The position numbers were made by a program, and so were the translations under genes. Under the pieces are notes generated by a model. That model was not told the DNA's origin, searched no databases, and worked only from the letters and a program-made list of their open reading frames with translations. From Bacillota bacterium (GTDB taxonomy: Bacteria; Bacillota; Clostridia; Acetivibrionales; DTU013), in assembly GCA_023426125.1 (NCBI GenBank), contig JAFABI010000090.1:124001-188000 (forward strand): a stretch of DNA of 64,000 nt. Direction: 5' to 3'. Shown here one piece after another: positions 33,307 through 41,151 of the stretch; within the stretch, counting starts at the first letter, position 1, and each line of letters opens with the position of its first letter.

Positions 33307-34137
33307 TCACTCAAGGTTTTTTACTATATCATGGTAACGCACAGTCCCCAGATCGCTTGGTTCTCCCTTTTTGCAGAAGGCAAGCCCGGTTAAATTCCGG
33401 TTAAGCCGTTCCACGATAAGCCTGCCGTCAACCAATTTGGATTTCAAAATTGCAAGCGCATCCAGAAACCGCTTATCTCTCTTTGCGCTGTCGTAGAAAG
33501 AGAGAACGTATACATAAACAAAAAGGTTGTAATTGGCAAAGGGATATTCAACCTGCATGAACAGAGTACCGATGCCATAATGACAAGGACCGAGAGGCTT
33601 GCGGGTTGTCCAATGCCCAAGCAGGAATTCAACGGCTTTGTCAAGGGCTTGTTCTTTATTGAGCCAATTTGTAAATCGAAAAGCATTCAGAGCTGTTAAC
33701 GTTGGGCCGGGATTTGAAAACTCTGTTTCCGGGCCTCTCCCGAAACTGAATTTATTACAACGCCAGCCGCCGTCACTGTGCTGTATTTCCAAAAGGTGGT
33801 CAAAGGTTCTCTGAAGCCTTACGTCGGATGCATATCCCAAATGGCAAAGAACATTTGCGGCGTTAATGGTATGACAGGGATATATTGCTCCTTCCGGGGA
33901 CAACTTGAACCGTCCGTCTTCCCGCCATGAACTAAAAAACAAGTCGGCAATTTTCATTAATAAAGGGTCGGAAGGCTCCATACCCAATTCCAACAGCATA
34001 AACGCACAATTAAGGGCGGAAAAGGGGCTTCCCTTACAGAGACGCTTGTCGGGAGTTGTCCAATAATCAGCGCCGTTGTCATAACGTTTTGCCAGTATCG
34101 TGTCAACATCCGCTTGGTACTGTATTGCGATTGCCAT
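33307..34137 (-). CDS. Alpha/alpha-toroid (prenyltransferase/squalene-cyclase-like) protein
   Basis: A 276-residue protein with repeated helix-pair units and QW-type signatures: Q-H-S-D-G-G-W-R-C near residue 124, and W-R-E-D-G-R-F near 70. This is the terpene-cyclase/prenyltransferase toroid pattern, but it is much shorter than squalene-hopene cyclases and lacks a D-x-D-D protonation motif. A terpene cyclase role is therefore not supported; a binding or regulatory role, or action on a small substrate, is possible. Ribosome binding site AGAGG, 10 nt. A methyltransferase gene follows on the same strand. Confidence 0.6.
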   Translation of the reverse strand: MAIAIQYQADVDTILAKRYDNGADYWTTPDKRLCKGSPFSALNCAFMLLELGMEPSDPLLMKIADLFFSSWREDGRFKLSPEGAIYPCHTINAANVLCHLGYASDVRLQRTFDHLLEIQHSDGGWRCNKFSFGRGPETEFSNPGPTLTALNAFRFTNWLNKEQALDKAVEFLLGHWTTRKPLGPCHYGIGTLFMQVEYPFANYNLFVYVYVLSFYDSAKRDKRFLDALAILKSKLVDGRLIVERLNRNLTGLAFCKKGEPSDLGTVRYHDIVKNLE

Positions 34138-34280
34138 TGTTATCTAACCTCTTTACTTTATCGAGTGTTTACCATTTTATCCCTGATGCTGCATACACAT
34201 TTTCCTAAATCATATACCACATAAGAAGCAAAAACAATAGGAAGGTAAAATTACTATAACGATCCGGAGGCCTAAATAAC

Positions 34281-34349
34281 ATAGGACGCAAGCGGGGGCC
34301 GGTTATGCCAGCGGATGGGACTGACAAACAGAACTGTCCCCGTGCCTAT
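34281..34349. repeat. Dispersed palindrome (family C, copy 2)
   Basis: ATAGGACGCAAGCGGGGGCCGG on the left is mirrored by CTGTCCCCGTGCCTAT on the right, with mismatches. It resembles 2328-2398. Confidence 0.5.
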
Positions 34350-34412
34350 CCATTTCAATACACCTGTTATGTATTCCTGGGTATCAGATATAAAATGCAT
34401 CCTCATATGCTT

Positions 34413-35333
34413 TTACTTTTCAAACATTTTTAAAAGTCGCAAATAGTGATTTGCTTCACGTAATGTATGATCACCCAGTAATGGAATAATTATGGATCTG
34501 ACCTTGCATTCCAGCAATCCCTGTGTTCCCTGCGCCTTGAAATCCCGAATCTGCTGTGTCGCCTTAAGGCTTTCATTCGTGACCTTTGCAAGTGGCAGTG
34601 TCATATCCATTGCAGACTTTGCTTCATTTGTCAGCTGATCAAACTGATTTCCAAAGTCATTGGCTTTATTGATTAATTCGTTTTCCGTCGGGTCAAGCAG
34701 CCCCCGGATAAATTTTGCATGCTCAGCCATAATCCTGTTCCAGAATAGTTCCTGCTGAAAAGCTTCCTGCTCAATGTTGATATTCTCTCTGCTCTGAATT
34801 CTTTGAACCGTTTGCAGATAAAATTTTGCCTCCCTTAAAATGTGGTCAATCAACAGGGGATAGTTGACCGTAAACATCTTACAGGATAAGACATTGGATA
34901 AAATGGTGGTTTTAAACTGTATTAAGCCAGTAAGCAAGCTCATAGCGCTCTGATTAATTGCGGCAATTCTCTGTTCAAACATCGGGTTGGCCGCCATCAG
35001 GCCTCCGCCTGCCAATCCGGCCTCTGCTTGTGTTAATTCAGTTGGTATCTGAACCCCTGTGAAGTAGGAAGAAGCCATTTCCGCGTTAAGTGTATAGGGC
35101 GTTATGACTTCACCTGATTGAAGCACTCCGGGACTGGCGACGCCATTGGAAAGTGAAACCACTTCTCCTAAAAGCTGATCAAAAGCCTTTCTAAAAGCAT
35201 CAGCCTGTTGAATGAAATTTGTATCCCTGGGAGTAAATCCTACCTCAAGAAAAAACGAATGCTCTTTCATAATCCTTGCAAAAAAAAGATGTATATCAAG
35301 TGATTGACGAACAAAATCCATAGTTGATAGCAT
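34413..35333 (-). CDS. DUF2935-domain protein (tandem ferritin-like helices)
   Basis: A 306-residue protein with two similar halves. Each half has a helix ending H-x-x-F-F or W-N-R-I-M-A-E-H-A-K-F, and a helix with D-H-x-L-R-E-A near its end. That is the DUF2935 arrangement, in which conserved Glu and His residues are placed as in ferritin-like metal sites. Spore formers often have several copies, and some are reported in spore coats; the function is not settled. No clear ribosome binding site spacing problem: AGGAGAGG lies about 8 nt before the ATG on the minus strand. Confidence 0.85.
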   Translation of the reverse strand: MLSTMDFVRQSLDIHLFFARIMKEHSFFLEVGFTPRDTNFIQQADAFRKAFDQLLGEVVSLSNGVASPGVLQSGEVITPYTLNAEMASSYFTGVQIPTELTQAEAGLAGGGLMAANPMFEQRIAAINQSAMSLLTGLIQFKTTILSNVLSCKMFTVNYPLLIDHILREAKFYLQTVQRIQSRENINIEQEAFQQELFWNRIMAEHAKFIRGLLDPTENELINKANDFGNQFDQLTNEAKSAMDMTLPLAKVTNESLKATQQIRDFKAQGTQGLLECKVRSIIIPLLGDHTLREANHYLRLLKMFEK

Positions 35334-35708
35334 AGGCTACCTCTCCTTAAAAAAATTCTTACCCTATGCTATACATCCTATGCTTATGTTACATGATTGT
35401 TACATAAATGCGTTCCGGAATAAATAATACCAATATCCACAGGAACGGATATTTTAATTTACATCTGCAAAAAATAGATGGTATTACATTTCTGGTGCAG
35501 GGGCTATTATATGGATTCCCTTCACAGGCAAAACATTTTTCCCCAATTAACAGACAAATATCAAACAAAATGTCATTCAGGATTATTGCTTAATTATGCA
35601 ACAATATACATAATTTGTTGCGTATAACTATTTCGACAAAAAGTTGCTTAATCCTGCATAAATCCTAAAAATTTTTTATTATTTTACATTTTTCTTACAG
35701 CGGGCTGT
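35334..35708. other. AT-rich intergenic region
   Basis: No supported gene. It is clearly more AT-rich than the flanking housekeeping regions, as are 36270-36474 and 36850-37458. I see no attachment-site duplication by eye. Confidence 0.4.
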
Positions 35709-36269
35709 TTAAAACTGTACCAGCGAATATAGTTCATCTTTTTGGTCTTGATTAATACCGATATATCTGAGGGTGATGCTGGGAGAACTATGGTTAAAGG
35801 TATCCATGATCAGGCCGATATTATATTTTGACATCTTGTAGGTCCAATAGCCCCAGGTTTTACGCAAGCTGTGCGTCCCGAAGTTTTGAATCCCCATGAT
35901 TTCCGCCGCTTCTTTTAATACCCTGTAAGCCTGGATGCGTCCTAAATGGCCGCCTTTTTTGCTTGAAAAAAGGTAACTGTCATAGGTAAGCATCCGGCTT
36001 TTCACGCTGATTTCCAGGGCCTTTTGCAGCGTATTATTGATCTTTATCTTTTTCCCTTTTCCGGTCTTTTTTTCTTTTAATATTAAATAATCCATAAATT
36101 GCATATTTTCGCTAAAAATATCTTTTACTTTCAGAGGTATAATATCACTGATTCGCAGTCCCGTATTCAAACCAAATTTGAAAATAAGTCCGTACTTTGA
36201 GTCTTTGCCGTTTAAATAGTTATACATTTGTTTAACTTTAGATTTGTCTCTAATCGGTTCTACTGTCAT
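35709..36269 (-). CDS. Short tyrosine recombinase/integrase (catalytic domain only)
   Basis: A 186-residue protein with the full tyrosine-recombinase catalytic set: R39 in T-G-L-R-I-S-D, K68, H133-x-x-R136 in T-H-S-L-R-K-T-W-G, H160, and nucleophile Tyr169 in T-L-R-Y-I-G. It lacks the N-terminal core-binding domain of normal integrases. Similar stand-alone short recombinases occur in Firmicutes and can serve inversion switches or be relics of mobile elements. It sits in AT-rich DNA with no phage or conjugation genes nearby. Role unknown. Confidence 0.85.
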   Translation of the reverse strand: MTVEPIRDKSKVKQMYNYLNGKDSKYGLIFKFGLNTGLRISDIIPLKVKDIFSENMQFMDYLILKEKKTGKGKKIKINNTLQKALEISVKSRMLTYDSYLFSSKKGGHLGRIQAYRVLKEAAEIMGIQNFGTHSLRKTWGYWTYKMSKYNIGLIMDTFNHSSPSITLRYIGINQDQKDELYSLVQF

Positions 36270-36474
36270 AATATACCTCTATTTTAAGTATTCTTTTAAT
36301 TAAATATTATATTTTTTGTTTCATAGTATTTCAAGCTATTTTTAAAATTATTCATAAAGTTATTTTAGAAATTGACTTGTATTTTCGTATTTACATTGAT
36401 TCATCTAATGAAACAAATTATGTATATTGTTACATTGAAAAAATATTTGTCGAAAGAGCGTTTGGAGGGGCAGG

Positions 36475-36849
36475 ATGGATGAAATCTACAAGGTGATGGT
36501 CATAGATGACGCGGCCTTTATAGCAAAAGCTGTTGAGAGGGCTTTAAAGCCCTATAATTTTGAAATCGCCGGCTATGCCGGCAATGGTAAATTGGGGCTT
36601 GAGATGTTTGAAAAAATTATGCCCGACGTTGTTATATTGGATATAACAATGCCTGAAATGGACGGATTGGAGGTGGCGGCAAATTTATTTAAAAAAGACC
36701 CAAAGCCTAATGTCGTAATGTTAAGCGCCCTGGGAGGCCATGATCACTATATAGAAAAAGCAATAGAAATAGGGGTGGAGAAATTCCTTATAAAACCGTT
36801 TAAAGACAATGAGCTTTTGGATGCAATCATGTCTTTGTTGCATAAGTAA
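36475..36849 (+). CDS. cheY: CheY-like single-domain response regulator
   Basis: A 124-residue receiver domain only. Acidic residues D11 and D12, phosphoacceptor Asp56 in V-V-I-L-D-I-T-M-P, Ser in M-L-S-A, and K107 in L-I-K-P-F are all present. It is the first gene of the chemosensory cluster but is separated from the next by 609 AT-rich bases, so it may have its own promoter. GGAGGGG precedes ATG by 5 nt. Confidence 0.88.
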   Translation: MDEIYKVMVIDDAAFIAKAVERALKPYNFEIAGYAGNGKLGLEMFEKIMPDVVILDITMPEMDGLEVAANLFKKDPKPNVVMLSALGGHDHYIEKAIEIGVEKFLIKPFKDNELLDAIMSLLHK

Positions 36850-37458
36850 AAAGATGGATTGAAAATCTGACACCGAACCTTGACAACTGAGCACTATACT
36901 GTTTTCCTGACGTAGATAAGATAAGCCAGGTTTTTGCCCATTCCCGGCGGCGGCGGAGAATATTCCAGTAGAGACGGATCCTTCGCTGTCTCTTCAAAAT
37001 GGCAGACATTTACCATTTTTTTGGCTTCATTTTTTATAGAAAATTTACTCTTGGAGAACATATAATAACGGAATAGACCGTACGCAGACACAATCCGGAG
37101 GAATCCGTTTCCTAAAATGTAACACTATGATAAATTTGTTTCATAGGACTATTTTCGACATAAAAATCTATTTTCCTGCAATAAATGAAAAATAATTTGA
37201 TTTTTATTCTTTGATTCCTTGCCAATTTGTCATGTCAGCTCTGCAAATAAAGTGTCCGGGATTTTACAATATGGAAGCCGCTATTTTGCATTTGTATGTT
37301 TACCTTTATTGTATAATGCAACTAATCAATATAAAAATTTAAAAATTAGTACATGTTTTTTAAGCATAGATAAATAAAAAATAGACCATAAGGCATAAAA
37401 CTCCGGCATTTCTATGTAACATAATTATCAAAATGTTACATAGAAAGGAAAATTAAAT
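36850..37458. other. AT-rich gene-free region between the two cheY genes
   Basis: No gene. Around 36960-37015 the sequence resembles a worn copy of a common dispersed repeat (GGATCCTTCGCT ... CAAAATGGCAG). Several TATAAT-like boxes occur near 37310 but none has a convincing -35 partner. Confidence 0.4.
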
Positions 37459-37830
37459 ATGAATAATCCATTGAAGATTCTGGTTATTGATGATTCGCCA
37501 TTTATATTAAAAGCGGTTAAACGGGCAGTAGAGCCTCAGGGCTACGAAGTTGTAGGCTATGCCGACAATGGAAAATCCGGAGTTGAAATGTATGAAAAAT
37601 GTAACCCCGATATTGTAACCCTGGATGTGACCATGCCGGTGATGGACGGGCTGGAAACCGCATCAAGCCTGATGGATAAGGATCCCGACGCCAGAATAAT
37701 CATGATAAGCGCCATGGGAGACGAAGCACTTGTGCAGTGCGCGCAAAAAATAGGTGTCAGGCATTTCGTATCAAAACCTTTCAAGCCGGATAATTTGATG
37801 GAGATCATCAATGACATAATAAAAAAGTAG
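37459..37830 (+). CDS. cheY: CheY-like single-domain response regulator (second copy)
   Basis: A 123-residue receiver domain, about half identical to the copy at 36475 by eye. D11-D12, phosphoacceptor Asp56 in V-T-L-D-V-T-M-P, I-S-A and V-S-K-P-F are intact. AAAGGAAA precedes ATG. It leads directly into the CheX-like genes, so this is the more likely output regulator of the CheA below. Confidence 0.88.
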   Translation: MNNPLKILVIDDSPFILKAVKRAVEPQGYEVVGYADNGKSGVEMYEKCNPDIVTLDVTMPVMDGLETASSLMDKDPDARIIMISAMGDEALVQCAQKIGVRHFVSKPFKPDNLMEIINDIIKK

Positions 37831-37913
37831 CGGTATGGACAAGGTGGGTTGACAAAACGAATGAGGACAAATTTGATCGGTTTTTAGATTGCTTTGATCA
37901 TGCATTCCAGGAA

Positions 37914-38324
37914 ATGATCCGGGAAATGTCTGATTTTCAGGTGACAGGCTGTGGTGAAATAGAAATGTCCCGGGAGAGGAAATTTTCCGTTATTGTCGGT
38001 ATTGTAGCCGCCAAAAGGGGCAGGCTCCTGTTTGAAGCGGACCAGGACCTGGTCGGCAGGATTACCGAAGGCATGAACGGCGAACCGCTTGGCAATGTAA
38101 TGTATACCTATTACTACTTAACGGAATTTGCAAATATCTTTTGCGGAAAGGCCATTTCACAATTGAACAATCTATATAAGGACAGCGAACTGAGATTGAC
38201 GCCGCCTGCCCTTTTCGTCGGCAGCAACATGCGGATAATAACGCCCGGCATACATTCGGAAGCGAAGTATTATACCTCCGAATTCGGTCAGGCAATTCTG
38301 AATATAGGCATGGAAGGGGTATAA
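37914..38324 (+). CDS. CheX/CheC-like chemotaxis phosphatase-family protein, 5' end doubtful
   Basis: The ATG at 37914 gives 136 residues with the CheX/CheC-type strand-helix pattern and the helix E-F-A-N-I-F-C-G-K-A. Family proteins dephosphorylate CheY-P. The usual E-x3-N signature is only partly kept (E-F-A-N). The same frame stays open upstream and reads V-D-K-T-N-E-D-K-F-D-R-F-L-D, a good match to the missing N-terminal helix, but it has no start codon. An ATG at 37835 opens in another frame as M-D-K-V-G and would join this helix if one G of the run at 37846-37848 were absent. Either a single-base frameshift (real or a sequence error) or an unusual start is likely. Confidence 0.65.
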   Translation: MIREMSDFQVTGCGEIEMSRERKFSVIVGIVAAKRGRLLFEADQDLVGRITEGMNGEPLGNVMYTYYYLTEFANIFCGKAISQLNNLYKDSELRLTPPALFVGSNMRIITPGIHSEAKYYTSEFGQAILNIGMEGV

Positions 38325-38328
38325 AAGC

Positions 38329-38778
38329 ATGGACATCAAACAGGCGTTTATTGACTCGGTTGGTGAAGTTTTGCCAATGTTCGGAATGGCATGCACCTAT
38401 CAGGGCGAAATTGAAGAAGCCGTTCTGGCTTCGGTAAGCCAGGTCAATGTTCTAATCGGATTCACAGACGGCATAAAAGGCAACATGATGCTTGCGCTGA
38501 AAAAGACTACCGCCATAAAGGTGGCGTCTGCCATGATGGGAGGAATGGAGCTGGCGGAACTGGATGAGATGGCTGAAAGCGCCATCGGCGAAATGGCAAA
38601 TCTATTTATGGGCTATACGGCCGGGAAATTGCAGGACGGGCCTGTGATCAATTTCTCGCCCCCCACCCTTGCCATCGGAGAAAGAATGTTTCTCATGATA
38701 AGCAGGATTAAAACGATAAAATTATCCTTTAAACTGGAAGAGGAAATATTTAACCTTTGCTTCTGCCTTGAGCAGTAG
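38329..38778 (+). CDS. cheX: CheX-type chemotaxis phosphatase
   Basis: A 149-residue protein. It has M-D-I-K-Q-A-F-I-D-S-V as the first helix and A-E-S-A-I-G-E-M-A-N-L-F-M-G, which includes the CheX active-site E-x-x-N form. It would hydrolyse CheY-phosphate. It starts 4 bp after the preceding CheX-like gene and is followed 42 bp later by cheA, so it is part of one operon. Two CheX-like genes in a row is unusual, and the first may act on a different CheY. Confidence 0.85.
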   Translation: MDIKQAFIDSVGEVLPMFGMACTYQGEIEEAVLASVSQVNVLIGFTDGIKGNMMLALKKTTAIKVASAMMGGMELAELDEMAESAIGEMANLFMGYTAGKLQDGPVINFSPPTLAIGERMFLMISRIKTIKLSFKLEEEIFNLCFCLEQ

Positions 38779-38820
38779 TGGCCGTTGGAATCCCGGAAAA
38801 CGGATGAAAGGAGCAGTCCT

Positions 38821-40665
38821 ATGGATGATAACGCAATTGACAGGATTATAGAAAACAGCAGTAATCAAAATGCTGCCTCCGAAGGAGGTATAGACCCTGA
38901 ATTTTTAAATGACTTCATTCTGGATACGAAGGAGCATATTGAAAAAATAGAAATGGACACTTTGCTTCTGGAAACGGAACCGGACAGCAAAGAGGTCATT
39001 AACAGCCTGTTCAGGGAATTTCATACGATAAAGGGCTCCGCTGGATTTGTCGAGCAGCAGTTGATACAGGATATCGCCCACCAGACGGAAACGCTCCTGG
39101 ACGACTGCAGGACAGGGCATACCGAAGTTAATAAAACGATCATCGATTTAATCCTGAAATCTACGGATTTTATCAAAAAGCTATCGGACAATGTAGACCT
39201 GGATCGGGACAGGGAATTCCTGGAGCTTGTCAAAGCACACCGGGAGAATCTTTCCAATAGGGGAGAAAATTACGATGAGGCTTCCGAAGGCGGCGGGATT
39301 GAAAAATCAGGCGAAATCCTCGTCGGGCAGGGAAGGATCAAGCCGGAAGATGTCGGCGATATATTGGCAAAACAGCAAACAGACCATTCAGAGCTTAAGT
39401 TCGGCCAGATTGCCCTAAAGGAAAAGAAGGCAGGGGTGCAGGACGTAATTGAATCCCTACGGAAACAGGAATGCGAAATGAAAAAGACCGCAGGCGACAG
39501 CGGTTATATCAGAATACCCGTACGGAAGATCGATAACCTTGTGGACATGATGGGGGAGCTTATTATCACCCAGTCTCTTGTGGAACAGGAGATGGGCAGG
39601 CGCTTTGGCATGGATGATAAATTCGTATCCGACCTTTTAAAGATGTCAAGGATCACCAAGGATATTCAAAACCTTTCCATGTCTTTGCGGATGGTATCCC
39701 TTAAATCAACTTTCCAGAAAATAAACAGGATTGGCCGGGACACGATTGCCGAATTGGGAAAGAGCATAAACATCCGGATGTCGGGCGAAGAGACGGAAAT
39801 CGACAGGGGTGTTGCCGAAAAACTGCTGGATCCCCTGATGCACATTGTAAAAAACTGCATATCCCATGGGATTGAGGACGAGGGGGAGAGGACGGAGAAA
39901 GGCAAAGCCCGCCAGGGGCAGGTCAGCATTGAAGCTTATAACAAACGGGGGAACATATACATTGAAATATCGGATGACGGCAATGGGATCGATATTGACA
40001 GGATCTATGAAAAAGCCGCTGAGAAAGGTCTCATCGATCCTTCAGCCAGCTATAGCGAAGAAGAAAAACTGAATATGATTTTTTTGCCCGGCCTGTCAAC
40101 CGCCGATACCATCAATAACGTTTCCGGGCGCGGCGTAGGTCTGGACGTGGTTAAAACCGAAATGTCAAAAATAGGGGGCAGGATTGAAGTGATAAGCCAG
40201 CCGGGGAAAGGCAGCACCTTTGTGCTGAAAATCCCCATAAACCTTGCGGTAATGAATGGGACCATTGTGGATATCCTGGGCAGCCACTACATCCTTCCTA
40301 CCCTGAACATCAAAAAAATATTCAAGCCTGAACAAAGCCAGTGGGTTTCGGTCAGGGGTAAAAGGACGATGATCAGGGTTCGGGACGATATTATTCCAAT
40401 AATACCTTTGGACAGCATATACGCAATTGAGGAAGGCGGTGGGAATTGCAGCACGGAAGGCTTGATTGTGGTGATTGAACTGGAACAGAAACAAAAGGCA
40501 TTGCCGGTAAGAAGCATTATAGGAAAACAGGAAGTCGTGGTGAAATCTCTCGGCTATGAATTCAGCAGCCTGGATTTTATATCCGGCGCCTCCATACTGG
40601 GAGACGGAAAGGTTTCTTTAATACTTGATGTGGAAAATTTATTCAGAATGGAGGGCGGAACCTGA
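38821..40665 (+). CDS. cheA: Chemotaxis histidine kinase CheA
   Basis: A 614-residue kinase. P1 (HPt) carries the phosphorylated His68 in F-H-T-I-K-G-S-A-G. The P2 CheY-binding domain is absent. In its place (about 140-220) is a segment with two copies of a G-[EQ]-I-[LA]-x5-G-[RV] motif followed by a short helix. P3 dimerisation (L-V-D-M-M-G-E-L-I-I-T-Q), P4 ATPase with H-I-V-K-N-C-I-S-H-G-I-E, D-D-G-N-G-I-D and G-R-G-V-G-L-D, and a C-terminal CheW-like P5 domain follow. I start at 38821, where AAAGGAG lies 7 nt upstream. It overlaps cheW by one base. Confidence 0.95.
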   Translation: MDDNAIDRIIENSSNQNAASEGGIDPEFLNDFILDTKEHIEKIEMDTLLLETEPDSKEVINSLFREFHTIKGSAGFVEQQLIQDIAHQTETLLDDCRTGHTEVNKTIIDLILKSTDFIKKLSDNVDLDRDREFLELVKAHRENLSNRGENYDEASEGGGIEKSGEILVGQGRIKPEDVGDILAKQQTDHSELKFGQIALKEKKAGVQDVIESLRKQECEMKKTAGDSGYIRIPVRKIDNLVDMMGELIITQSLVEQEMGRRFGMDDKFVSDLLKMSRITKDIQNLSMSLRMVSLKSTFQKINRIGRDTIAELGKSINIRMSGEETEIDRGVAEKLLDPLMHIVKNCISHGIEDEGERTEKGKARQGQVSIEAYNKRGNIYIEISDDGNGIDIDRIYEKAAEKGLIDPSASYSEEEKLNMIFLPGLSTADTINNVSGRGVGLDVVKTEMSKIGGRIEVISQPGKGSTFVLKIPINLAVMNGTIVDILGSHYILPTLNIKKIFKPEQSQWVSVRGKRTMIRVRDDIIPIIPLDSIYAIEEGGGNCSTEGLIVVIELEQKQKALPVRSIIGKQEVVVKSLGYEFSSLDFISGASILGDGKVSLILDVENLFRMEGGT

Positions 40666-41135
40666 TGGAAATTCAAGGCGGTAAATTTTTAACCTTTGCA
40701 CTTGGGAATGAGGAATACGGAATACCAATCCAGAAGGTCAAGGAAATCATCGGCATCATGGATATTACAAATATCCCCAAAACCCCGCAGTTTATCAAGG
40801 GTGTAATAAACCTGAGGGGCAAGATCATCCCTGTGATGGACCTGAGGCTGAAATTCGGACTGGAGGAAAAAGCTTACAACCAGAGGACCTGCATCATCGT
40901 GGTAGAAGTCAATATTGCTGAAAATAAAAGGATGATGGGCATCGTCGTCGATACCGTTTCGGAGGTGGTAAACATACAGAATGGCGAGATTGAGCCTCCG
41001 CCGCGGTACAGCACCCATGTCGACAACGAATTCCTGATCGGAATGGGCAAGGTAAAAGGCAAAGTAATTCTGCTGCTGGAAATTGAACAGGTGTTGACCA
41101 GTGAAGAGCTGGTCCTTCTAAAAGGAATCAAATGA
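40665..41135 (+). CDS. cheW: Chemotaxis coupling protein CheW
   Basis: A 156-residue CheW domain: F-A-L-G-N-E-E-Y-G-I-P-I at the N-terminus, the conserved P-x-F-I-K-G-V-I-N-L-R-G-K-I-I-P-V near residues 45-60, and G-I-V-V-D-T-V-S-E-V. It links CheA to the receptor tip. TGATG overlap with cheA means coupled translation. The receptor gene follows 16 bp later. Confidence 0.95.
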   Translation: MEIQGGKFLTFALGNEEYGIPIQKVKEIIGIMDITNIPKTPQFIKGVINLRGKIIPVMDLRLKFGLEEKAYNQRTCIIVVEVNIAENKRMMGIVVDTVSEVVNIQNGEIEPPPRYSTHVDNEFLIGMGKVKGKVILLLEIEQVLTSEELVLLKGIK

Positions 41136-41151
41136 GGAGGATAAAGAGGAT

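Noticed and set aside
33307..34137. Squalene-hopene or terpene cyclase
   Set aside because: It is less than half the usual length and lacks the D-x-D-D acid motif; only the toroid repeat pattern is present.
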